Part shown: piece after piece, positions 22,114 to 29,924 of the stretch
How positions within the stretch are numbered: position 1 is the stretch's first letter
How the letters are laid out: each line of letters begins with the position of its first letter
Origin: Allacma fusca
Lineage: Eukaryota; Arthropoda; Collembola; Symphypleona; Sminthuridae
Assembly (NCBI GenBank): GCA_947179485.1
Contig: OX359250.1
Location: forward strand, 39,834,783-39,898,782
DNA: 64,000 bases
Reading direction: 5' to 3'
The notes under the pieces: model-generated
Databases searched by the model: none
What the model was told of the DNA's origin: nothing
The model's input: only the letters and a program-made list of their open reading frames with translations
Translations under genes and position numbers: made by a program

Positions 22114-23235
22114 ATGGCGCGACGCATGAAATTAGTACCAGAGGCACATTATAATCTAATGATGTCTGAGGCTAATTCTCATGGAATATCTTCTTCAAAT
22201 ATATTGGACTCTACAAAATTACCTGATGATGTAAAACAAGTTTTATATGGTGAACATGCTAGATCCCTGAGACAAAAGAAACAGTATGAAGATAACAAAC
22301 CACTTCTCGTAAAAATGATTCATGACAAGTCCAAGCCTCAAAATTCCCAGCAGTATAGTTCAAATAAAGAAAATAATCGAACTGCCCGCCAACCAATCAT
22401 TCACACCCATGCAACTAGAAGACCTCTCAAACGAAAAATTTACGATGATTACGATTTTGATGATCATGAAGATGATTGTGATTATGATTTTGAAGAAATA
22501 CCCAATCGACAAATAGTTCCAAAGGTTTCAGATCATTGGCCAGACAGCATAAATATTTCAAATAAATTAAATCCTCCTACCAAAAGGAAATTTTATGAAG
22601 ATTATACTTTTGATGAATCATCTATCCCCAAAAGGCGATTATTTACAAAATTTTCGGATCCACCATCATTGATTCGAAACAATATCGATACAACAAGAAT
22701 TCCACAGAGTAAGCGGAAATTTTATGAAGATTACACTTTTGATGAATCACCTATACCCAAGAGACGATTATTTTCAAAGTTTTCAGAGCCGGCTCCATTC
22801 ATTCAAAACAATATCGATACAAGAAGAATTCCCGCGACCAAACGAAAATTTTATGAAGATTATACTTTTGATGCATCAACTTTACCCAAGAGACGATTAT
22901 TTACAAAGTTTTCAGAACCATTACCGGATACTCATAATATTAATAATGATGATGTCGGTGAGGATCCAGGGACATTACCCCCACCTGTTAAACCAACCAA
23001 GCCAACCAAATTAAAACGATATATACTTACTGAAAAGAAGATTAAAACTGAAAAAATAATGAATCCATCCAAGCGTAAAACCTGCTATGGTGATGATGAA
23101 AAAAATGATTCAGTAAGACCGAAATCAAAACGTAAAAAGATTTCAAAGACATTATGCATTGGGTGTGGTGGAAAGAATGGACAACATGGAAGTGGATGTA
23201 AAAAGAAAATTGTTATACGATGGAATAAGTATTAG
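22114..23235 (+). CDS. Polinton protein with four KRK/KRRLF repeats
   Basis: 373 residues, starting MARRMKLVPEAHY, an N-terminus typical of a recurrent Polinton protein. From residue 106 come four repeats of 43-51 residues (starts at about 106, 157, 200, 243). The last three share RKFYEDYTFDE followed by PKRRLF and KFSEP or KFSDP; the first is degenerate and very acidic. The C-terminal part is Lys/Arg-rich and ends with a possible zinc knuckle (CIGCGGKNGQHGSGCKKK). The ATG follows the upstream stop by a single base (TAAGATGG), so translation is probably coupled or uses leaky scanning or a separate mRNA. Likely nuclear or DNA-binding from composition. The repeated KRRLF resembles the cyclin-docking RxL motif; that role is speculation. 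Confidence 0.7.
   Translation: MARRMKLVPEAHYNLMMSEANSHGISSSNILDSTKLPDDVKQVLYGEHARSLRQKKQYEDNKPLLVKMIHDKSKPQNSQQYSSNKENNRTARQPIIHTHATRRPLKRKIYDDYDFDDHEDDCDYDFEEIPNRQIVPKVSDHWPDSINISNKLNPPTKRKFYEDYTFDESSIPKRRLFTKFSDPPSLIRNNIDTTRIPQSKRKFYEDYTFDESPIPKRRLFSKFSEPAPFIQNNIDTRRIPATKRKFYEDYTFDASTLPKRRLFTKFSEPLPDTHNINNDDVGEDPGTLPPPVKPTKPTKLKRYILTEKKIKTEKIMNPSKRKTCYGDDEKNDSVRPKSKRKKISKTLCIGCGGKNGQHGSGCKKKIVIRWNKY
22578..22935 (+). repeat. In-frame tandem repeats, about 130 bp period
   Basis: Three clearly similar coding units begin near 22578, 22710 and 22839. Each carries AAATTTTATGAAGATTA and, further on, CGATTATTT. DNA similarity remains high, so the expansion is recent relative to the rest of the gene. 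Confidence 0.8.
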
Positions 23236-23245
23236 TTTTATTTAT

Positions 23246-23770
23246 TTATTTTGCAAACTCTGTAACTGATTGATGAACATTCTTATTACAACAATTTGAT
23301 TTTAATAAATATTTTTTGGAATTAATAAACATTGAAACATATTTGTCATTACGAACTAAGTCATTTGAAAATGAGCAGTACAAGTTCATGGGAGAGCAAC
23401 GTCTGAGTCTCTTATACAAAAAATATAATGCATAATTTCCACAAACCGTTGAACCCCAATTTTGCAACTGCTTTGTATTCTCTCTTATTCTAAGTTTACA
23501 TTTCTTTGCAAACACATTGAAATCATCAGAATAGTAATCTATGCCAAAACCATATGAATCATAAAATTCTAAGAAACTAGACTTATTATCTATATAAATA
23601 GCTACCCAATGATCCCCAGGCTTTGTGCTGGGATCCGAATTTACAACAAGGCATAACGGAAACTTATTCAATTTTACATATTTCAATTCATCACATGATA
23701 CTACATCAAACATTGCCCTTCTAGGCTTGCATATAACATGTAAATAATTATAAACTTGAGTTGTATTCAT
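23246..23770 (-). CDS. PRO: Adenain-like cysteine protease (Polinton PRO)
   Basis: 174 residues, close to adenovirus protease length. The Ulp1/C5 catalytic set is visible in order: H54 in GDHWVAIYI, D71 in EFYDSYG, Q103 in LQNWGS and C110 in STVCGNYAL. The family cleaves virion precursors during maturation. It is the last cistron of the - strand capsid cluster: its ATG overlaps the stop codon of the major capsid gene (ATGA). It converges with the + gene ending at 23235. Confidence 0.93.
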   Translation of the reverse strand: MNTTQVYNYLHVICKPRRAMFDVVSCDELKYVKLNKFPLCLVVNSDPSTKPGDHWVAIYIDNKSSFLEFYDSYGFGIDYYSDDFNVFAKKCKLRIRENTKQLQNWGSTVCGNYALYFLYKRLRRCSPMNLYCSFSNDLVRNDKYVSMFINSKKYLLKSNCCNKNVHQSVTEFAK

Positions 23771-25086
23771 TGCTGATTCTGCTGAGTATAATCAGTGTAA
23801 AATACAGATTTATTCTTGTCAATGTTCAAGATAGCTTGGGATTCTGTGTAACAGAGTACAGTCAATGGTATGGCTGTTGCACCTCGAAAACGAAGTTCAA
23901 TTTTCAAATTTCCAAAACGAGGTACGGATCTGGCATCGACAATTGGTGAGATTTCATATGCAAAGAGAGTCTTGTTATTCAAAAAGTCTGAAAGACTGTA
24001 GTCGATGCTGGCGTCCTTATTATCAATCCCAATAGCTCTATAGACATTACTTAGGGCTTCTTGTACACGCAGACTGTTTTCTTGAAAGTCGACATCTAGC
24101 GGATAAGACTCGCAAGTGTCTCCATTAACAGAAACATTAATGTGGGTAAGTCCAAAGTCGCTAAATACAAAAGGATTACTCGTACAAGTTCCATTTAAGT
24201 TTGTACTCGGTACAATTGCAAGTACCAATCGATCAGGAAGTTGCCCGCCTTTGAATACACCCTCCTCTATCCGTGTCAATGTCCCAATCGGTAATGAAAA
24301 GCTCTTGATATCAACCTTGTTTAAATATAGATTCGCCACATCTCCAGACTCCCACAATCGAATATGATCCAGAGCAGCAGCTGGGATGACTTTATGCCTG
24401 AGAATTTGTAGCTTAGCCTCCACTATTTGCAACTTATAATGCGGTTGGTTAACAAGTGCCAAATCAGTATGAACAGCAAAGTCTTCAGTTGAACGATGAA
24501 ATACTACTTTAAGGTCTACTCCCGGTGGTAGGAAGTCCGGCTGGCAGAAAATGTCTGCATGGGGTCTTCCTATTACCTCAAAAACTTTACTACCCCGACT
24601 CAATGTCCATCGTTGATAATAGGATGATGTCACATTAGCATCAACGTTTGGAGGGTTATTATCTTTGAAATAACCCGCACACTGTGATTGAGTCTCATTG
24701 TACTCCTTTGAAAAGAGTAACATGCGCTCAAATATTGATCGATATGGATAATAAGTATTTGTTGGGGATATCAATGTTTCATTTAAATACACTGAACATT
24801 GAGAAAATACAGAGTGTAAGATATTGTTGACTGGAGCAACAACTATATTATCAGCATTGGCATTACCATCAGAATCTAAAATTCTCATGCGTAAATACAG
24901 ACGAGTCTTGCTTAGGTCAATATAATGGGCCTCTGTACTATTAACATTGAATGTTAATGGTACAGCAGTCTCAGATAAAGGGCAATTTGGGAATACATCA
25001 CAAGTTTGAGTTGTTTGAATTGACATATCATAACCTTCACGCTTAAAAATATCCAGTTCACTCCTCAAAAAATGATGCCCGGCCAT
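23767..25086 (-). CDS. MCP: Major capsid protein (double jelly-roll, Polinton MCP)
   Basis: 439 residues matching the Polinton MCP family (the group often labelled F54H12.2-like in animal genomes). Diagnostic stretches are YIDLSKTRLYLRMRI, PVNNILHSVFSQCSVYLN, TNTYYPYRSIFERML, EVIGRPHADIFCQPDFLPPGVDLKV and QLPDRLVLAIVP. Two jelly-roll halves are expected, forming pseudo-hexameric capsomers. Its ATG overlaps the stop of the upstream basic-protein gene (TAATG), and its TGA overlaps the protease ATG. This suggests a single mRNA with reinitiation, or very compact separate transcripts. Confidence 0.92.
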   Translation of the reverse strand: MAGHHFLRSELDIFKREGYDMSIQTTQTCDVFPNCPLSETAVPLTFNVNSTEAHYIDLSKTRLYLRMRILDSDGNANADNIVVAPVNNILHSVFSQCSVYLNETLISPTNTYYPYRSIFERMLLFSKEYNETQSQCAGYFKDNNPPNVDANVTSSYYQRWTLSRGSKVFEVIGRPHADIFCQPDFLPPGVDLKVVFHRSTEDFAVHTDLALVNQPHYKLQIVEAKLQILRHKVIPAAALDHIRLWESGDVANLYLNKVDIKSFSLPIGTLTRIEEGVFKGGQLPDRLVLAIVPSTNLNGTCTSNPFVFSDFGLTHINVSVNGDTCESYPLDVDFQENSLRVQEALSNVYRAIGIDNKDASIDYSLSDFLNNKTLFAYEISPIVDARSVPRFGNLKIELRFRGATAIPLTVLCYTESQAILNIDKNKSVFYTDYTQQNQQ

Positions 25087-25652
25087 TATGAAAAAATATT
25101 TCTAGAATTTCCCTTTTTTCTTTTTGGAGCACTCTTCTTAGTCTTTTTGGAAATATTTAGCTTCAGTATTCCACGACCGTTTTTCTTTCCTCGTTTCTTA
25201 GCAGCCTTTTTTTTCCCTCGTCCTATTTTAGGTGCACGTTTGATTTTCTTATATGGGTAAAGTTTTCCACCTTGATCTTGCGCCTTACGTTTTCTTCCAA
25301 ATCCAGAACCAGACTGAGACATTACATCCTGACCAACTGCTTTAAGAGCATCAAGACCACGATCCTTAAGGGACTCGCTAAGGGGGCGACCACCCTCCAA
25401 TACATCAAGCGCAACATTTTTTAAGGCTGTTTTAGCATGGGGGAGAAGGTATTTAGAAGCGAATGGTATAAGCCTTCGAGCTATTGACCCAAAGAAGGAG
25501 CCCAGACCAGCACCTTTTTGACGAACTTGAGACCCCCTATAAAATAAAAGTCCTCCACCACCACCACCATATTGTATACCTTGTCCATATTGAGGATAAT
25601 GAATTCTGTAAAACTTGCTCTCCATATCGGAACACTGAAACGTTTTAGTCAT
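25086..25652 (-). CDS. Basic minor virion protein (pVI/pX-like)
   Basis: 188 residues. It starts MTKTFQCSD; a second ATG nine codons on (before ESKFYRIHY) could be used. Early comes a poly-Gly run, then an amphipathic block after a Gly hinge (AGLGSFFGSIARRLIPFASK) and HAKTALKNVALDVLEG, a pattern common in Polinton/adintovirus minor proteins. The C-terminal third is extremely Lys/Arg-rich (KIGRGKKKAAKKRGKK), fitting DNA condensation. The Gly-rich hinges could be adenain cleavage sites, not proven. It lies 20 bases after the penton gene and overlaps the MCP start. Confidence 0.75.
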   Translation of the reverse strand: MTKTFQCSDMESKFYRIHYPQYGQGIQYGGGGGGLLFYRGSQVRQKGAGLGSFFGSIARRLIPFASKYLLPHAKTALKNVALDVLEGGRPLSESLKDRGLDALKAVGQDVMSQSGSGFGRKRKAQDQGGKLYPYKKIKRAPKIGRGKKKAAKKRGKKNGRGILKLNISKKTKKSAPKRKKGNSRNIFS

Positions 25653-25672
25653 TCTATTCGTATATGTTTTTT

Positions 25673-27157
25673 TTAGTATCTCCGCTCACGGAAGTGTAGT
25701 GTACACTTGAAGTCTCCAAATTCAAATGGTGGTGGATTTCCAGATTCATTCATTATATATACATGAACACTTTCAAAGGAACTGGATTTTAGCGGAAGAT
25801 ATGTTGGGTTGTAAAACTCATGTTCGTAAGCCTTTCCATTGTTATACGTTTGCGGTATACATCTCAGAAGTGGGGCATATGTATCTCCTACATATTGGTT
25901 TTCAACGATGTCACAGTAAACAAATAGTAAGTCATTCCCAAATCCTTTATGAAGCTTATGGCGACCCCTTATTTTGGGGAATTGCACTCTAGAAGAGGCG
26001 GCTGCACTTCCATTCAGAAATCCCAAGTATGCTTTGACAGTAGGGCAAAATTCAAAGTCATTTAATTTGGAATCTTTATTATAGATAAGATACATTTTTC
26101 CAGAGATGATATTCCAATCAAAGTCAAACTCTTCAGAAAGCATTTTCATAAGTCCATCGAATGATGTAATATCTTCATCTGTGGTAAGAAATATCTCGGG
26201 TTCTTTGATCTTTGAGCCAATCTTATCCCCAGAAACTAGGAAGTACTTCAAATCAATTTTCTCCAGTGCTGAAACTATTTTTACATTCTTTCCAGCTGTA
26301 GTAACATCTTCCATGACTTTACCTTTGGCTATGTCCCCATAATTTTTGATGATGTAATCCGAGTAAGAATAGCTTAGAATCTCGTCAGCCTCAGTCACTT
26401 GTAAAGTTTTGACATGCATTTTCTCAACACTTGTTAGTGTGATATATGGTTTCACTGAGAGGATGTACTCTAATCCTGCAATTGATGTATTTATAATACC
26501 CATACCTGAAGTATATATTTTATCCTTGATAACTTGCCCGTCTTTCGTCACTTTTAACACAACAGTTGGTTGATTCAACTGAACTAGTAATGGACAAGTA
26601 ATAATATCATCTTTCCCACATAGCACTGATTGATTATTTTTTAATATAATCTGTTTTTCAATCACTTTTGAGTCTACGAAGCCCTCGTGGATTCCAAATA
26701 CTTTTTTCACACGATCTGTTAATTCAAATGAATATGGAATTTTCATATTGCCGTTTTCTTTAGTTACCTCTAAGTACGATCTTGGATTTACTTCATACAA
26801 ATCCCTGGTCACATTAGAGAGATAGAAGCAAAAATCAAACTCATCAGAAAAATTGTAAGGTGCAAATAACTTGCATTTCAATGTATTACCATCAACCCAT
26901 TTATCTTGACTTAAATTTAGCAAGGATAGTGACAATAACTCTCCATGTTCAGAACTCAATGAAGCCACACCTATTTCTTCACCCTCACGAATGAATACGT
27001 TTGTTGACGTATATGTGCACGTGGTCATAGCCACCTCGAACTCCTTTGACTCCAAATCTATTCTTGTAGCCATTTTATTTCGAAAATTTGAAATAGTGTT
27101 TTCTGGAAAAAAATTGTATGAGGCATCGCTGAGAAGAGTAACAGTGAAACCTGCCAT
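25673..27157 (-). CDS. Minor capsid protein (penton, single jelly-roll)
   Basis: 494 residues from ATG 27157 (MAGFTVTLLSDASYNFFPENT). An in-frame ATG at 27229 would add 24 hydrophobic residues and is less like the family. The opening F-x-V-x-L...S-x-x-x-F-P-x-N-T-x-S-x-F and the ending (NESGNPPPFEFGDFKCTLHFR) are the conserved edges of the Polinton penton protein, which caps the five-fold vertices. The middle is much more variable. It sits between the BIR-like gene and the basic virion protein on the same strand. Confidence 0.88.
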   Translation of the reverse strand: MAGFTVTLLSDASYNFFPENTISNFRNKMATRIDLESKEFEVAMTTCTYTSTNVFIREGEEIGVASLSSEHGELLSLSLLNLSQDKWVDGNTLKCKLFAPYNFSDEFDFCFYLSNVTRDLYEVNPRSYLEVTKENGNMKIPYSFELTDRVKKVFGIHEGFVDSKVIEKQIILKNNQSVLCGKDDIITCPLLVQLNQPTVVLKVTKDGQVIKDKIYTSGMGIINTSIAGLEYILSVKPYITLTSVEKMHVKTLQVTEADEILSYSYSDYIIKNYGDIAKGKVMEDVTTAGKNVKIVSALEKIDLKYFLVSGDKIGSKIKEPEIFLTTDEDITSFDGLMKMLSEEFDFDWNIISGKMYLIYNKDSKLNDFEFCPTVKAYLGFLNGSAAASSRVQFPKIRGRHKLHKGFGNDLLFVYCDIVENQYVGDTYAPLLRCIPQTYNNGKAYEHEFYNPTYLPLKSSSFESVHVYIMNESGNPPPFEFGDFKCTLHFRERRY

Positions 27158-27274
27158 GATGAATGCCAAAATATGAATGAGTAAATGTAATACTGCATGC
27201 TCAATTTTATGTAGATAAACAGGGCTCATTTATTTTGTCATAACAAAGTATTTAAAAACATATTTACAACATAT

Positions 27275-28060
27275 TTAACGAATACGTCTCTTTTTGATAA
27301 TTTTATTCAAGTACTCTAAACGAAATTTCTCCTCCTCTTCTAAATCGGACCGTTTGCTAAGATCAGATTGTTCATTAAGGATTGATTTTGCACTCCTTCG
27401 TTTCAATTTCGGTCGACATTCTCCAGACCACCCTTGATAGTTATTTCTATCTATATGACCCTCCCAATGCCCCGCATAGAGCGCGCATTCTCTTTTGCAT
27501 CCGGGTCTATATTTAAATTCATGGAATGAGTCTACTCTTATCTCCGCATCACAGTAGACACATCTCACCACGCTGTTCGGTTGCATGAAGTAATACCGTT
27601 CTGCCAATAACTCAGGTGTGGCGCGTAGAAATTTATGTGATCCAAAGGTGTTGAAACGTTTCACAAAATCCAGAAATTCGGGGTGTTTGATAGTCATTTT
27701 TGTTCCGACACCCTCATCAATGTCGGGGTGTATTTTTGATATGACCGAGTATTCTTTAAATCTGGTTTCCGGTTGTTTATCTGACATCGCGTCTTCCAAT
27801 TCAGTGCAAATCTTCTCCCATTCACTTCTAAGGTATTGAAGTTCCGGGCAGTTGCAAAGGATGTCCATTGAATTTTTGTCCGGGTGTGAACTAGTCCCAC
27901 AGCTGTGATTCACCATAATTTTGGCTACTTTTATTGTGAAGAAGTACAGCCATGCTTTAAATCTCCAGAATGCTTCGGATTTTTCCGCAATGATTTCATT
28001 TCTCGCTTCGGAAATTTTGAGAAAATCAAAATTTTGAGTTACACTTAAAACGGGGTCCAT
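27275..28060 (-). CDS. BIR-like zinc-domain protein (candidate IAP-like)
   Basis: 261 residues from the ATG at 28060 (ATGGACCCC); an upstream ATG at 28084 adds eight. Numbering from that longer form, residues about 143-206 resemble a BIR zinc domain: RFNTF, then LLAERYYFMQPNSVVRCVYC (C175, C178), H188, C196, with C200 and H206 nearby. The Cys-Cys to His spacing is about seven residues shorter than in canonical BIRs, so the fold or the zinc ligands may differ. The C-terminus is basic (SKRSDLEEEEKF ... IIKKRRIR). BIR proteins of arthropod DNA viruses block host caspases; the same role here is a hypothesis. First gene of the - strand cluster. Confidence 0.55.
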   Translation of the reverse strand: MDPVLSVTQNFDFLKISEARNEIIAEKSEAFWRFKAWLYFFTIKVAKIMVNHSCGTSSHPDKNSMDILCNCPELQYLRSEWEKICTELEDAMSDKQPETRFKEYSVISKIHPDIDEGVGTKMTIKHPEFLDFVKRFNTFGSHKFLRATPELLAERYYFMQPNSVVRCVYCDAEIRVDSFHEFKYRPGCKRECALYAGHWEGHIDRNNYQGWSGECRPKLKRRSAKSILNEQSDLSKRSDLEEEEKFRLEYLNKIIKKRRIR

Positions 28061-28562
28061 TTTTTTTTTGAAAAATATTTTCAAAAAAATAAATATTGAA
28101 ATGAAATTGGATAATTTCTTTGAGTTGTACTGCTAGGACTGAATATGGAAGGAATGATAGTCTACAACACCAAAACAAACCCCATATATAGGGGGAAACA
28201 AACTATTTTTGTTTTTTTCTATACTTACCTTAATGGATGGGGTGACCATTTCCTGTAAACAAAGCATACATACATATATGAGCTACCATGGATTGAAGCC
28301 ATTCTCAACTTATAATATTTCGAAACTCTAACTACTCTGCCACATATGATGGCATTGCTTGAAGTTTATTATAACTTTAATATATGCTGTTATAAATTTA
28401 TTTTTACCCTTGACCGATATAAATATCAAAAGCAAGGGAATGTCTAAATATATCTATATTTATCTATATATATATATATAATTGAAATGTCCGTATGCAA
28501 ATGCAAGGTGTCATTTGAAAAGTGAAGGGTGCTCTTTGCTTAATTTAGAAAGTGACAGGTAA
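28061..28562. other. Polinton right leader region
   Basis: About 500 bp between the BIR-like gene and the right repeat. It holds AT dinucleotide runs (about 28440-28480) and must contain the promoter for the leftward cluster. No gene seen. Confidence 0.5.
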
Positions 28563-28646
28563 CCCTTTTTTTAGATATTCTGAAATGTCCTATGCAAATG
28601 CATGGGGACATTTCAGAATGCACTCACCATTGACACTCACTCTACT
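28563..28646 (-). repeat. Polinton right terminal inverted repeat
   Basis: Inverted copy of the left end, including the same 14-bp-arm hairpin, ending TCTACT directly against the TAAGAG duplication at 28647-28652. Confidence 0.9.
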
Positions 28647-28652
28647 TAAGAG

Positions 28653-29924
28653 CCGCTAAAATAGAGTATGGCTTTACTACCCTAAAATTCTTGTTTCAAA
28701 ATTGTAAATGGCGTTCTATCCAATAGTTGAAAATCTCGCAAAATATTTGTACACACAGCGAAGACAATATTGCGTCGACACTTTTGAGTACTCCAGATTG
28801 ACTAAATCATTTACAGACTGCTATTGTTGTAAAATCAAGCAAGATGATGGATGGTTTAGAACATTTCTTTATAAATCCCAATATATTTGGACGCATTTCC
28901 GTTTGCACAGTCATAAATTCAGCATGCCATTAAAACTTTGTGTTAACATGGGAGCCACTTTGACAGCACAGCAATACTATTTCTAATAACACGATCAGTG
29001 GGAAATACAATGAACTCTCCTTATATACATGTGTATACATGTGTATTGAGTAATTCATTGTCAAAAATGACGAAGTTGTTCTAACATTTTGGTTTAAAAG
29101 AGAATTTGTACCCCATAAGCCAATGAAATTCGCAAAATGAAAAAGATTTTTTAGTTATAAAAACAGAAGGTAAAAAAACTAAGTATTTTTTTAATAAAAA
29201 AATGATTTGAAAAAGTAATATTTTGCTGTTATGCTTCAGCATGTTAGATACATAACGTCAAGCATGATCACGACTCACGACACGACGACCATCATCATCA
29301 AATCATCAGAAATCAGAATCATCAATATCGCTCAAATAAGTAAATACTTAAAGTCTCTCCTGAAATAGATAGATGTCCAAGAGAGGACAATAATGTCCAG
29401 AGACTCCAGACAAGATGTTTTTGCATTTTATGTTCAGCAAAAAAATCCATTAAAAATACTATTCCATGCCTTACCGGGAGAAATCTGAGAGCGCAGCCGT
29501 GGCTTCTTATTTAAGTACAGTACAATTTAGTAAGGTCAATAAGGTCATACACCAAGTCATTTTAATGTTGTTCTTTAAACCGATTTTAATACAAGTAATG
29601 ACAAATACAAATATCCCTTGATACAAAAAAAGATAATGTAAAAAGCTTGCGAAGTGTCTCGAATTATTAACTCTGTACCTGTACACGTGAATCTAAAGTG
29701 AACCACAAAAATGGTATTCAAAAGGACACCAAGGGGCGTTCACGACGACGGGTGTCCCAGCTTATACTTTTGGGGTAAACTGGATCATTTAATTAAATTT
29801 CCAATTCCGAAATACAAGCTTCCAACGCACTACAGGTTTGAGTTTCATAATTTGTACTTCTGAATTTAAGAGTAATTCTTACCGATTGTGAGTATTTCTG
29901 CTTATAAATTCTGATCGCCTTACG
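28653..29924. other. Intergenic, right flank of the Polinton
   Basis: A 92-codon open frame at 28708-28986 has no recognisable family and normal AT-rich composition; I do not call it a gene. The rest is non-coding. Confidence 0.45.

Larger units (their letters stand above)
12170..28646. mobile_element. Complete Maverick/Polinton provirus, 16,477 bp
   Basis: Bounded by near-identical inverted ends of about 84 bp starting AGTAGAGTGAGTGTC and by a perfect 6-bp target duplication. It carries the full Polinton core: protein-primed PolB, packaging ATPase, retroviral-type integrase, adenain-like protease, major capsid protein and minor capsid protein, plus small virion-like and unknown proteins. 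No frameshift or internal stop was seen in any core gene. Intact frames, a perfect duplication and matching ends argue for recent insertion. Size is typical (15-20 kb for the group). Having both jelly-roll capsid genes and a protease, it is plausibly virion-forming; that is inference from gene content. Confidence 0.95.

Noticed and set aside
28708..28986. 92-codon + frame just outside the Polinton right end
   Set aside because: No family, no splice context, and outside the element borders; length is within chance for this composition.
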